From contig MGPE01000003.1 of NCBI GenBank assembly GCA_001797335.1, positions 1 to 61,745 of the forward strand: a stretch of DNA of 61,745 nucleotides, given 5' to 3'. The notes below the pieces were generated by a model. It worked only from the letters and a program-made list of their open reading frames with translations, was not told the origin of the DNA and searched no databases. Shown piece by piece: positions 42,320 through 51,385 of this stretch. Position 1 is the first letter of the stretch, and each line of letters starts with the position of its first letter. A program made the position numbers and the translations under genes. This DNA is from Deltaproteobacteria bacterium GWA2_38_16 (GTDB taxonomy: Bacteria > Bdellovibrionota > JACOXK01 > 2-02-FULL-40-11).

Positions 42320-43110
42320 AGAGAAAAATGTTCTTTCAGTAAAAGTAAAGAAAGTCCTACCCCCCAAAAAGGAGAAGAAGCAAAAATCATTTGGGATTTA
42401 AATGCGCCAACTCGTCTAGCACAGATGGTATAGAGTAAAATACTGGCCCCATAGCAAAAAGTTCCAACATAAATAGCCCCTAAAAAATCATACAGTGTAG
42501 GAGGAAAATTATTTTTTAGAAAGAAAGCCAACGTTAAATTGCATAAACCTCCTGCCAACCCTTTAAAAAAGGTATTGGTCACTGGGGTAATGGCTCTGAT
42601 ATTGGCGGTAAAATTATTATCAAATCCCCATCCAAATGTGGATAAAATGATGAAGACCCCTCCTAGACTTGGGATCCAATTTTTTTCAAAAATAAGTAAT
42701 ATACCTGCCAAGACTATTCCCAAAGCTCCCAGCCAATCTTTTCGGTGAATAATTTCTTTAAATAAAAAATAAGCAATAAGCGTTGTGGCCACAGGTTCTA
42801 CGTTCATTAAAAGACTGGCCGATGTGGCAGACGTCAATTTTAATCCATAGAGAAGAAAAATAGGAGCCAGTATTCCTCCAAATAATAAAGAACCAGAGAG
42901 CATCCACAGATCTTTTTTGCTTTTTTTAAGTTTTTGAATTTCTGAAGGAAGATTTCGGAAAATAAAAGGTAAAACAGCCAGAGCGGTAGAAAAATAATAA
43001 ATACCTGCTAGGGCGAGGGGACTGGTTCCTTGCACCAGCATTTTGCTTAAAGGAGTGGAAAGACCAAAAAGAAGGGCAGAAAGAAGACCTGTGAAAAAAT
43101 GATTCTTCAT
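42226..43110 (-). CDS. EamA/DMT family transporter
   Basis: A 294-residue membrane protein with ten hydrophobic helices in two EamA halves (TPLSKMLVQGTSPLALAGIYY and the repeat near FWGVGLSLLLLKEHFSLQQA). It should export an amino acid, nucleotide or other metabolite; the substrate is unknown. It starts at the dusB stop (ATGA) and its C-terminus overlaps mutY antisense by 94 bases. Confidence 0.9.
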   Translation of the reverse strand: MKNHFFTGLLSALLFGLSTPLSKMLVQGTSPLALAGIYYFSTALAVLPFIFRNLPSEIQKLKKSKKDLWMLSGSLLFGGILAPIFLLYGLKLTSATSASLLMNVEPVATTLIAYFLFKEIIHRKDWLGALGIVLAGILLIFEKNWIPSLGGVFIILSTFGWGFDNNFTANIRAITPVTNTFFKGLAGGLCNLTLAFFLKNNFPPTLYDFLGAIYVGTFCYGASILLYTICARRVGAFKSQMIFASSPFWGVGLSLLLLKEHFSLQQALATFLLIGSLGLIFGPLGIFGIRGKSL

Positions 43111-44033
43111 GTAAAGAATTGTTCTATATAATTTTGGGCTGCTTTTAAAGTTTTAAGTGCGTGAATGTGTCGACGGAATTCGGCACTATTTTTTAATCCA
43201 TGAGAATACCAAGAAAAATGTTTTTGCATGAGTCTTACGCCTAATTCTTCGCCATAATATTCCACATTATTTTGAAGATGTTCTAAAATAATATTCTTTT
43301 TTTCTAAAAGAGTGGGTTCGTAGCCCGGGCTAAAAATCCAAGGTTTTCCCAAAGCGCCTCGTCCGATCATGACACCATCACACCCTGTCTCTTCCATCAT
43401 CTGAAGAGCTTTGTTATAAGTTGTAACGTCTCCATTCCCAATGACTGGAATATGGATATTTTCTTTTAATTTTTTAATTTCAACCCATTTGGCTTCTCCC
43501 TTAAATGCTTGGGCTCTGGTTCTGGCATGCATAAAGATAGCAGCGCATCCTTCTTGCTCGGCTATTTGGGCAATTTCTATATAATTCATCGTTTTCTCAT
43601 CCCATCCTAATCTAATTTTAATGGTGAGTGGTATGGAGATAGATTGTCTCACTTCTTTAAGGATAGCAGAAACTAGGAGGGGATCTTTCATCAGTGAGCA
43701 TCCAGCTTGACTTTGGGTGACTTTTTTAGAAGGGCAGCCCATATTGATATTTAAAATTTTAGCTCCCATATCCTGGGCCTGTTTAGCTACCTTGGACATC
43801 ACTTTAGGGTCATCCCCAGCAATTTGAATTCCCGCAGGATGTTCTTCAGGGTGAATATCCATTTTACGCAGAATTTTAACTCCTCCTCGTAAAACGCCAT
43901 TGGAGTTGATCATTTCGCTAAAAACCAAGCCACACCCATAGCGTTTGGCAAGCTTTCGAAAGACCGTATCGGTAATGCCGGCCAGAGGAGCCAAGGATAA
44001 ATTATTTTTAAGTTCTAAGGTGCCTAGTTTCAT
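43107..44033 (-). CDS. dusB: tRNA-dihydrouridine synthase (DusB-like)
   Basis: A 308-residue FMN enzyme that reduces uridine to dihydrouridine in tRNA D-loops. The TIM-barrel motifs LAPLAGITDTVFRKL, EMINSNG and the catalytic Cys in NMGCPSKKVTQSQAGCSLM are present, followed by HARTRAQAFKGEAKW and GNGDVTT. The small C-terminal helical domain is a little shorter than usual. It shares a divergent promoter region with the Cys-rich gene and is coupled to the DMT gene. DusB is preferred over DusA/C because of the MGCP and QSQAG spacing. Confidence 0.93.
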   Translation of the reverse strand: MKLGTLELKNNLSLAPLAGITDTVFRKLAKRYGCGLVFSEMINSNGVLRGGVKILRKMDIHPEEHPAGIQIAGDDPKVMSKVAKQAQDMGAKILNINMGCPSKKVTQSQAGCSLMKDPLLVSAILKEVRQSISIPLTIKIRLGWDEKTMNYIEIAQIAEQEGCAAIFMHARTRAQAFKGEAKWVEIKKLKENIHIPVIGNGDVTTYNKALQMMEETGCDGVMIGRGALGKPWIFSPGYEPTLLEKKNIILEHLQNNVEYYGEELGVRLMQKHFSWYSHGLKNSAEFRRHIHALKTLKAAQNYIEQFFT

Positions 44034-44046
44034 AAATTTTAAACTG

Positions 44047-44055
44047 TGCTATAAT
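44047..44055 (+). promoter_or_regulatory. Extended -10 promoter element
   Basis: TG-C-TATAAT matches an extended -10 box in the 79-base divergent region between dusB and the Cys-rich gene. No convincing -35 is seen, which is common for extended -10 promoters. It reads toward the metal-efflux genes. Confidence 0.5.
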
Positions 44056-44112
44056 ACATAATTAGGGGAAAAATTGTATTTATATTTTATTTATGTTAAG
44101 CCGATAAGAAAG

Positions 44113-44472
44113 ATGAAGAAACGAAGTATGAAAAAAGCGATTTTAATGTTGGTTTGCATGGCCTGGATAGGCAATAATGCAATGCTTTTTGCGGCCTCTT
44201 CTTGTGGTGCAAATCAAAAGGCTCAACACACGTGTTGTGAAAAAATGACACCTTGTAAAACGACCTGTACGATGTCTCACGAGAAGGTCAAAAATACAGA
44301 GGGTGTGGTATTTTCTCAAGTACCTCAACTTAATCTTGTGTATGATGTCATTCGGCTGAGTTCTTTAGACATTCCTCGCCCTGCGAAGAATCTGAATTCT
44401 TTTGATATTTTTTCTCAGAATGAAAAGATTTCTGTTCCTATCTATATTCAGTATCATCAGTTCCTCATTTAA
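44113..44472 (+). CDS. Small Cys-rich exported protein upstream of metal efflux genes
   Basis: A protein of about 119 residues with a signal peptide (MKKRSMKKAILMLVCMAWIGNNAMLFA). The mature N-terminus is dense in cysteine and methionine (SSCGANQ, HTCCEKMTPC, KTTCTMSHE), a pattern that suits copper or silver binding, and the rest is featureless. It precedes cusC-like, cusB-like and cusA-like genes by about 100 bases, so a periplasmic metal-binding role is likely. It does not look like CusF. Starts at 44113 or 44128 are both possible. Confidence 0.65.
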   Translation: MKKRSMKKAILMLVCMAWIGNNAMLFAASSCGANQKAQHTCCEKMTPCKTTCTMSHEKVKNTEGVVFSQVPQLNLVYDVIRLSSLDIPRPAKNLNSFDIFSQNEKISVPIYIQYHQFLI

Positions 44473-44501
44473 TTTTCTCTCACAATAGAAGTATTTTTGA
44501 T

Positions 44502-44562
44502 GTCATTCCCTGGCTTGACCAGGGAATCTAGAAAAATAGATCCCCGTTTTCACGGGGATGAC
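44502..44562. repeat. Composite palindromic element before cusC
   Basis: Two inverted units face each other: GTCATTCCC...GGGAATC and GATCCCCG...CGGGGATGAC, separated by an AT-rich spacer of about ten bases. Each unit is itself a hairpin. It has the same architecture as 51292-51362. It ends 4 bases before the ribosome binding site of the TolC-like gene. Confidence 0.75.
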
Positions 44563-44576
44563 CACAAGGAGTGTGT

Positions 44577-45905
44577 ATGGTTACAACATTTTATAAAAAA
44601 CAATTTGTCTTCATCATTCAGATCCTAGCGGTAGGGATCGGATTATCTCTCAGTCTTTATGCGTCTGAAAATAGCACAGCAAAAAAGCTCAAACTAAAAG
44701 ACCTAATCCAAGAAGCCTTGGAGAATAATTTAGAAGGGCAAGCGGTAAAGCAAGAGGCTTTGAGTCAAAAAGCTCAAATTGGTCCCATGGGAGCGTATGA
44801 AGATCCCATGCTTGCTTTTGAAGCCAAAGATTATCCAGTCAACACCTTAAGCCCTAACCAATTTGGAATGACGGGCAATGAAGTGAGTGTGACACAGAGG
44901 GTTCCTTTCCCTGGAAAACTCACAAAATTACGAAGTGCCACCCGAAAAGAATATGAATCTAAAGAAAGTGCAGTGCACCAAAAAGAACTTCAAATTACAA
45001 CAGATGTAAAGAGGGTCTACTATGAACTATTTTTGGCATATAAAAAACATGACATTTTAGGGGAGCAAAAAAATCTACTTAAACAATTGGTAGCTGTAGC
45101 CAGGAGCAAATATTCTGTTGGGAAAATTCCCCAAGCAGAACTTTTAGGGTTTCAAATAGAGCAGGGAAAAATTTTGGGAGAAATTTTAGAAAGTGAAAAA
45201 GAAATTAAGACAAAAAATGCAGCTTTAAATTATGTGTTGGGACGAAAAGAAACATGGGTACAGGGAAAACCTGAAGACATTATAAAGACCCCTTTTGAAC
45301 GTCTAAAGCTTAACCAAGGCAATGCCTTGGATAAAGCTTTACAAAAAAACTTTAATTTAAAATCTGCCCAGTTCATGTTGGAATCTGCTGCAGATAAATC
45401 GACCTATGCAAAACTGACCTATCTTCCAGATTTTGAGCTTATGGGCGGATATACGTTTAGACAGCCGAGCCCCGGGGATCCAGGAACAGATTTTGTATCA
45501 GCAAAAATAGGTGCGACGATTCCTCTTTGGTTTTTAAGTAAACAATCAGAATTGGTTAAAAGTGCCAGCGCTGAAAAAGCCAAGGCCGAAGCCATGCTTC
45601 AAGAAGAACGGGTGCGTCTTATCCAAGAAGTTAGAACCCATTATGCAGAGCTGATTCAGGCACAGCAAAGTTTAGACCTTTACGAAAATGGGATTTTGCC
45701 ATTGGCACGGCAGGCAGTGGTGGCAGGAAAATCTTCTTATTTAACAGGACGCCTAGAATACATTAGTCTTTTAAGTCTCATTAACAGTCGTTTTCAAACC
45801 GAGTACGCCACCAATCAAGCACTGGTTAATTATGAAACTAAGATTTCAGAGTTGGAGGTGCTTTTGGGCGGGTCTATAGAAGAAAAACAAGGAGAAAAAC
45901 CATGA
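44577..45905 (+). CDS. TolC-family outer-membrane channel (CusC/CzcC-like)
   Basis: A protein of about 442 residues with a signal peptide (about 1-26) and long coiled-coil helices with the TolC repeat (LKLKDLIQEALENN, QKELQITTDVKRVYYELFLAYKK, then RLIQEVRTHYAELIQAQQSLD). The second half repeats this structure. It should be the outer-membrane exit duct of the RND pump encoded next. The start at 44577 is preceded by AAGGAG; a GTG six bases earlier is less likely. It overlaps the adaptor gene by ATGA. Confidence 0.9.
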   Translation: MVTTFYKKQFVFIIQILAVGIGLSLSLYASENSTAKKLKLKDLIQEALENNLEGQAVKQEALSQKAQIGPMGAYEDPMLAFEAKDYPVNTLSPNQFGMTGNEVSVTQRVPFPGKLTKLRSATRKEYESKESAVHQKELQITTDVKRVYYELFLAYKKHDILGEQKNLLKQLVAVARSKYSVGKIPQAELLGFQIEQGKILGEILESEKEIKTKNAALNYVLGRKETWVQGKPEDIIKTPFERLKLNQGNALDKALQKNFNLKSAQFMLESAADKSTYAKLTYLPDFELMGGYTFRQPSPGDPGTDFVSAKIGATIPLWFLSKQSELVKSASAEKAKAEAMLQEERVRLIQEVRTHYAELIQAQQSLDLYENGILPLARQAVVAGKSSYLTGRLEYISLLSLINSRFQTEYATNQALVNYETKISELEVLLGGSIEEKQGEKP

Positions 45906-47059
45906 AAGCAGTACATAAGATATTTTTAATCGTGATCGTAGGGGCAATGGTTGGAGGGGGAATATTTTATTTTTCTCAGAATAAATCTCAAGACAAAAAA
46001 GAAACTTCTTCTTCAACGCATGCCAAACATGAGCATAAAAAAGAACTGTATTTCTGTCCCATGCATCCCAATATTACGTCAGACCGTCCGGGCAATTGTC
46101 CCATTTGTGGAATGAATCTTCAAAAAGCTGAAGAAGGAGAAAAGCCTGTAGAGAAAAAAGAAGGGGAGGAGGGTGCGGTCCCGGGAAGAAGTTCCTTTAT
46201 ATTATCAGAAGAACGGCAGCAATTGATTGGGGTTACCACCACTCAGGCGGAGCTTCGGGAACTTAGCCGCGAGGTCAGGGCCAGTGGAAAAGTGGCGTTT
46301 GATCCTGATCTTTTTACAGCAATTGAAGAATACCGACAGGCCATTCAATCCCAGGCTCAAATGTCAAAAAGTATGTTTAAAGATTTAAGAGAAGAAGCCC
46401 AGCAACTGGTAAAATCTTCTGAAACAAAATTAAAACTCATGGGATTAAACGATGAGCAAATTCATGCCGTGGCAAAAAAAGATGCCGATGCGATGAATTT
46501 GCTACTTCCCAAGGGAATGGTGTGGATTTATGCAGAAGTGTTTGAATATGAAGTCTCTGGGCTTAAACAAGGACAGGGGATTGAAGCACACGCACCTTCT
46601 ATTCCAGGGAAAATATTTTTAGGTACTGTTTCTAGCATTAGTCCTATTTTAAATACGCCGACTCGGACGTTTCGAGTCCGAGCAGAAGTGCCAGATCCAG
46701 AAAATGTATTGCGACCAGATACCTTTGTGAATGTGAAAATTAAAATTGAATTTGGTAAGCGATTAACGGTGCCGTTGGATTCCGTTCTCCATTCAGGAGA
46801 TCAAAATTTTGTGTTTGTGGTGAAAGAGAAAGGTATTTTTGAACCCAGAATGGTTCAAATCGGAGTAAAGTCCCAAGAGTACTTTGAAATTTTATCAGGG
46901 ATTTCTGAAGGAGAAACCGTTGTAACCGCAGCTAATTTTCTTATTGATTCAGAATCCAGACTTCGAAACGCTCTTAAAAATATTCAAAAATCCGGCTCGT
47001 CTTCTTCCCCAGAAGCTCCTTCTTCTCCTCAGCATCAAGGTCATGGAGGCAATCCATGA
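45902..47059 (+). CDS. RND efflux adaptor with heavy-metal-binding domain (CusB-like)
   Basis: A 385-residue membrane-fusion protein anchored by an N-terminal helix (about 7-28). A heavy-metal-binding domain (about 50-72; YFCPMHPNITSDRPGNCPICGMNL) with Cys, His and Met ligands comes first, as in many CusB/CzcB proteins. Barrel-sandwich and beta-barrel parts follow (SREVRASGKVAFDPD, GIEAHAPSIPGKIFLGTVSSI, FRVRAEVPDPENVLRP). It links the inner-membrane pump to TolC. Cu(I)/Ag(I) is the probable cargo. Confidence 0.93.
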   Translation: MKAVHKIFLIVIVGAMVGGGIFYFSQNKSQDKKETSSSTHAKHEHKKELYFCPMHPNITSDRPGNCPICGMNLQKAEEGEKPVEKKEGEEGAVPGRSSFILSEERQQLIGVTTTQAELRELSREVRASGKVAFDPDLFTAIEEYRQAIQSQAQMSKSMFKDLREEAQQLVKSSETKLKLMGLNDEQIHAVAKKDADAMNLLLPKGMVWIYAEVFEYEVSGLKQGQGIEAHAPSIPGKIFLGTVSSISPILNTPTRTFRVRAEVPDPENVLRPDTFVNVKIKIEFGKRLTVPLDSVLHSGDQNFVFVVKEKGIFEPRMVQIGVKSQEYFEILSGISEGETVVTAANFLIDSESRLRNALKNIQKSGSSSSPEAPSSPQHQGHGGNP

Positions 47060-50000
47060 TCCATCGGATTATTGAATTTAGCGCACACAATAAATTTTTT
47101 GTCATGCTCATGACGATCGTCGTCATTCTTGGCGCTTCATGGGCAGTGAAACATATTCCTTTAGATGCCATTCCAGATCTATCCGATACCCAGGTCATTA
47201 TTTATTCCAAATGGGATCGGAGCCCTGACATCATTGAAGATCAGGTAACGTATCCCATTGTCACAGCTCTCTTGGGAGCCCCTAAAATTAAAGCTATTCG
47301 AGGGATATCTGATTTTGGATTTTCCTATGTTTATGTCATTTTTGAAGATGGGACCAATTTGTATTGGGCTAGAAGCCGGGTCATTGAATATTTAAGTAAA
47401 ATTCTTCCCAAACTCCCGTCTGAAGTCAGAACAGAAATGGGCCCCGATGCAACGAGCGTTGGGTGGGTGTATCAATATGTTCTTTTAGATAACTCTAATA
47501 CCTTAAATATTGCTGAGCTCAAAAGTCTTCAAGATTGGCTTTTAAAATTTCATCTTCAAGCAGTGCCTGGGGTTTCAGAAGTCGCCTCTGTCGGTGGTTT
47601 TGTAAAACAGTATCAGGTTCACGTTGATCCTAACCGACTTTTTTCCTACCATATTACGCTGACTCAAGTCATGGATGCAATTCGAGCGGGTAATAATGAT
47701 ATGGGGGGAAGGGTTATTGAATTTTCAGGAACCGAATACATGGTTCGAGGACGAGGATATGTTAAAAATATTTCAGATATTGAAAAAATTGTGGTGGCCA
47801 CAGATCCCAAGAGCGGAGTGCCTATTTTAGTTAAAAATGTGGCTTCTGTAGAAATTGGTCCCGATATGAGACGAGGAGTAGCTGATTTTAATGGCATGGG
47901 CAATGTGGTGGGTGGCATTGTCATTATGCGGCAAGGCGAAAATGCTCTCAATGTCATTAAAGGAGTGAAAAAGCGTCTTGAGGAATTAAAACCTTCTCTT
48001 CCCAAAGGCGTCGAAGTGGTTCCGGTTTATGACAGATCTGAACTCATTCAGCGATCGATTGAAACCCTGATTCATGAATTAAAACTAGAAGTCATTATTG
48101 TGAGCCTTATTATTCTACTCTTTTTGTGGCATTTTCCATCGGCTTTTGTTCCCATTGTGACGATTCCTATTTCTGTCTTTTTAGCTTTTATTCCCATGTA
48201 TTTTATGAAGGTTACTACCAATATTATGTCTCTTTCTGGGATTGCGATTTCCATTGGAGTTTTGGTGGATGGAGCGATTGTGGAGGTTGAAAATGCATAT
48301 AAAAAATTAGAGGAGTGGAATTCTACCGGTAGAAAAGGAGATTTTCATGCCATTCGACTTCAAGCTTTAAAACAAGTAGGCCCTTCGGTATTTTTCTCAC
48401 TCTTGGTCATTGCTGTTTCTTTCTTACCCATCTTTACACTGGTGGACCAAGAAGGAAGACTCTTTATGCCTCTGGCCATTTCAAAAACTCTGGCCATGGC
48501 GTTGGCTGCTCTTTTAGCCGTAACGATTGATCCTGCGATTCGAATGCTCTTTGCCCGGATGGATTATTTCTCTTTTAAACCAGCTTGGCTGTGTTGGATT
48601 TCAAATCAACTTTTGGTGGGACGATATTATCCTGAAGAAAAACATCCCATTAGCCGGGTCCTTTTTAAATATTATGAGCCCGCCGTTCATTTTGTATTAC
48701 GTCATGGAAAAAAAACGTTGGTAGTGGCTGGCCTTTTGGTGTTATCGACGGTATTTGCCTATGTTAATATGGGAAGTGAATTTATGCCGCCTTTAAATGA
48801 GGGAGCGTATTTATATATGCCCACGGCTTTTCCTGGCATGTCAGTTACCGAAGCTCAGCGCATTCTTCAGGCTCAGGATAAGCTCTTAAAAGAATTTGAA
48901 GAAGTAAGTACTGTTTTTGGAAAAGCAGGGCGGGCCGATACCCCGACAGATCCCGCTCCTTTTTCAATGGTTGAAACCACGGTCGTTTTAAAACCCAAAG
49001 AGGCCTGGCCCAAGGCTCAAAAAACCTGGTGGGGAGGCAAAAGACAACGCACCTTTGATGAACTCCAAACTGCCATGAACGATAAATTAAAATTTGCTGG
49101 GATCCCAAACATTTGGACGATGCCCATTAAAAACAGAATTGACATGCTTTCAACCGGTATCCGAACACCCATTGGCGTTAAAGTCATGGGAGCAGATTTA
49201 AATGTGATTCAATCGATCAGTGAAAAAATTGAAGGAGCCATACACGAAATTCCGGGTACTCGGAATGTGTATGCCGAGCGAAGTGCTGACGGATATTATT
49301 TGGATTTTATTTTAAATCGCGACGAGCTGGCCCGGTATGGAATTTCGATTAATGATGCACAGATGATTATTAATTCTGCAGTCGGGGGAGAAAATATTTC
49401 TACCACCGTCGAAGGTAGGGAGCGTTATCCGATTAGTGTTCGTTATGCCCGTGAATTTAGAGATGATATTGATGTTTTAAAACGCGTTTTAGTACCTACT
49501 CCCAGTGGAGCGCACATTCCTATGGCGCAGCTTGCTGAAATCAAAATGGTGAAAGGTCCAGCGATGATTCGAAATGAAAATGGACTTTTGGCTGGTTACG
49601 TATACGTCGATATGGCAGGCCGAGATATTGGAAGCTATGTAAAGGAAGCTAAAAAAATTGTGCAAGCAAAAGTTGAAGTGCCAGCGGGATATAGTTTGGT
49701 GTGGAGTGGGCAGTATGAAAATATGATTCGGGTCAAAGAACGATTAAAAGTGGTTGTCCCCGTAACTCTTTTTATTATCTTTTTGCTCCTCTATATGAAT
49801 ACAAAATCCATGACTAAAACGTGTATTGTCATGCTGGCGGTGCCTTTTTCTCTGGTGGGTGGGATATGGCTTTTGTATATTTTAGGCTATCACATGTCGA
49901 TTGCGGTGTGGGTGGGGATGATTGCTTTGATGGGGCTTGATGCGGAGACGGGTGTCTTTATGCTTTTATATTTGGATATTGCGTATGAAGATCATGTGAA

Positions 50001-50277
50001 AGCAGGAAAAATGAAAACCAAAGAAGATTTAACAGAAGCGATTATTCAAGGGGCGGTGAAACGAATTCGTCCAAAAATGATGACTGTGATGGCAGCCTTT
50101 ATGGGATTATTACCCATTATGTGGTCACTGGGAACAGGAAGTGACATGATGAAACGGGTGGCAGCTCCGATGGTGGGAGGGCTATTCACTAGCTTTATTC
50201 TAGAACTTTTGGTATATCCTGTGATCTTTTATATGTGGAAAATAAAGGGTCTAAAGAAATATGCCGAACACATTTGA
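47056..50277 (+). CDS. Heavy-metal RND pump (CusA-like)
   Basis: A 1073-residue inner-membrane proton-driven pump with twelve helices and two periplasmic loops. Early DAIPDLSDTQVIIYSKW, the pore-domain SVGGFVKQYQV, the helix-4 motif GVLVDGAIVEVENA and late GLDAETGVFMLLYLD are typical of the HME-RND group. In the central cleft AGRADTPTDPAPFSMVETTV keeps the Met associated with Cu/Ag binding in CusA. Metal specificity is inferred from this and from the Cys/Met-rich neighbours; Zn/Co/Cd cannot be excluded. It overlaps tilS by 17 bases. Confidence 0.95.
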   Translation: MIHRIIEFSAHNKFFVMLMTIVVILGASWAVKHIPLDAIPDLSDTQVIIYSKWDRSPDIIEDQVTYPIVTALLGAPKIKAIRGISDFGFSYVYVIFEDGTNLYWARSRVIEYLSKILPKLPSEVRTEMGPDATSVGWVYQYVLLDNSNTLNIAELKSLQDWLLKFHLQAVPGVSEVASVGGFVKQYQVHVDPNRLFSYHITLTQVMDAIRAGNNDMGGRVIEFSGTEYMVRGRGYVKNISDIEKIVVATDPKSGVPILVKNVASVEIGPDMRRGVADFNGMGNVVGGIVIMRQGENALNVIKGVKKRLEELKPSLPKGVEVVPVYDRSELIQRSIETLIHELKLEVIIVSLIILLFLWHFPSAFVPIVTIPISVFLAFIPMYFMKVTTNIMSLSGIAISIGVLVDGAIVEVENAYKKLEEWNSTGRKGDFHAIRLQALKQVGPSVFFSLLVIAVSFLPIFTLVDQEGRLFMPLAISKTLAMALAALLAVTIDPAIRMLFARMDYFSFKPAWLCWISNQLLVGRYYPEEKHPISRVLFKYYEPAVHFVLRHGKKTLVVAGLLVLSTVFAYVNMGSEFMPPLNEGAYLYMPTAFPGMSVTEAQRILQAQDKLLKEFEEVSTVFGKAGRADTPTDPAPFSMVETTVVLKPKEAWPKAQKTWWGGKRQRTFDELQTAMNDKLKFAGIPNIWTMPIKNRIDMLSTGIRTPIGVKVMGADLNVIQSISEKIEGAIHEIPGTRNVYAERSADGYYLDFILNRDELARYGISINDAQMIINSAVGGENISTTVEGRERYPISVRYAREFRDDIDVLKRVLVPTPSGAHIPMAQLAEIKMVKGPAMIRNENGLLAGYVYVDMAGRDIGSYVKEAKKIVQAKVEVPAGYSLVWSGQYENMIRVKERLKVVVPVTLFIIFLLLYMNTKSMTKTCIVMLAVPFSLVGGIWLLYILGYHMSIAVWVGMIALMGLDAETGVFMLLYLDIAYEDHVKAGKMKTKEDLTEAIIQGAVKRIRPKMMTVMAAFMGLLPIMWSLGTGSDMMKRVAAPMVGGLFTSFILELLVYPVIFYMWKIKGLKKYAEHI

Positions 50278-51274
50278 GTTAAAAGTCCTTAAATTTATTG
50301 ATGATGAAAAGCTGATTTTGTCTAGAGATTCTTTGCTCTTAGCCATTTCTGGGGGGATGGATTCAATGTGTTTACTCTATCTTCTCGAAAAATGGGCAAA
50401 AGTAAGAAAATGGGATTTAAAAGTGGCGTATTTTGATCATGGAATTAGACCTGCGGCAAAAAAAGAAAGTTATTTTGTCCGAGATGAAGCAAGAAAATTA
50501 GGTATTTCTTGTGTACTGGGAAAAGGAAAATCACTTTCTTTAAAAGAAAAACAGAACCTTTCTTTAGAAGAAGCTGCCAGGAAACTTCGGTATGAATTTT
50601 TGAGGAAGGAGGCGAAGAGGATGGATCCCCGCTTTCGCGGGGATGACAGGCACGTCAAAATTGTTTTAGCGCATCATCTAAATGACCAAGTAGAAACTTT
50701 TTTTGTCCAGCTTTTAACAGGAAGTGGATTAGGAGGGCTTTCTGGGATGAAATCCCAAGAGGGCGTTCTCATTCGACCGCTTCTGTGTGTGACTAAAAAA
50801 GAAATTCAAGGGTATGTGAAATTAAAAAAAATAAAATATGTTCATGATGAAACCAACTTGTCGCTACGCATGGTGAGGAATAGAGTTCGATTAAAACTTT
50901 TCCCTGCTATTCAAAGGCTTTTTCCAGAATGGAATTTATTAAAAACACTTCCTAAAATGATGCGGGTAATGAAACTGGAACATGAATTTATGAAAACCAT
51001 TGCGCAAGAATGGACGTCTAAAAATCTGATTTCGGAAAATAAAGGCTATGGGGTTCCCCTGAGCTTATTTCAACAATTACCATCTGCTGTGCAGCGGAGA
51101 ATTATTAAAAATGTATTAGAAAAGTTTTCAACTTCCCGAAATTACACCAGTTCTCACATCGAGGAGAATAGAAAATTATTTTATAATCCTATATCTTATA
51201 AGAAAATACAGCTGCCAGATGGGATTGAAGCTCAAAAATTAAAAAATGAAGTTTTTTTTCGAAAAGCACTGTGA
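50261..51274 (+). CDS. tilS: tRNA(Ile)-lysidine synthase TilS
   Basis: A 337-residue N-type ATP pyrophosphatase that makes lysidine at position 34 of tRNA-Ile(CAU). The PP-loop is AISGGMDSMCLLYLLEKW, with FDHGIRP and AHHLNDQVETFFVQLLTGSGLGGLSGM following and the RNRVRLKLFP helix later. It is shorter than E. coli TilS and seems to lack most of the C-terminal domain. A short palindromic repeat is inserted in frame at 50623-50647 (MDPRFRGDDR in the protein), between the PP-loop half and the AHHLNDQ segment. Despite this the frame is intact and all motifs are kept. Confidence 0.93.
   Translation: MPNTFELKVLKFIDDEKLILSRDSLLLAISGGMDSMCLLYLLEKWAKVRKWDLKVAYFDHGIRPAAKKESYFVRDEARKLGISCVLGKGKSLSLKEKQNLSLEEAARKLRYEFLRKEAKRMDPRFRGDDRHVKIVLAHHLNDQVETFFVQLLTGSGLGGLSGMKSQEGVLIRPLLCVTKKEIQGYVKLKKIKYVHDETNLSLRMVRNRVRLKLFPAIQRLFPEWNLLKTLPKMMRVMKLEHEFMKTIAQEWTSKNLISENKGYGVPLSLFQQLPSAVQRRIIKNVLEKFSTSRNYTSSHIEENRKLFYNPISYKKIQLPDGIEAQKLKNEVFFRKAL
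50623..50647 (+). repeat. Dispersed palindromic repeat inside tilS
   Basis: The unit has a perfect 8-bp stem ATCCCCGC-TTTC-GCGGGGAT followed by GAC and belongs to the subfamily found before cusC. It encodes MDPRFRGDD, a peptide often produced by such elements, in a position where TilS tolerates a loop. Confidence 0.75.
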
Positions 51275-51291
51275 TATCATTAATGAGTATA

Positions 51292-51362
51292 GTCATTCTG
51301 AGGCCATTTGGCCGAAGAATCTCAAACATAGTTATGAGATCCTTCGCTTTGCTCAGGATGAC
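51292..51362. repeat. Composite palindromic element before ftsH
   Basis: Two inverted copies: GTCATTCTGAG...CGAAGAATCTC, spacer, then GAGATCCTTCG...CTCAGGATGAC. Each copy matches the unit at 18041-18084 at its ends. It fills nearly all of the 111-base spacer between tilS and ftsH and would fold into a long stem. Confidence 0.8.
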
Positions 51363-51385
51363 ATGACAGTGGGGGGATAAATTTT

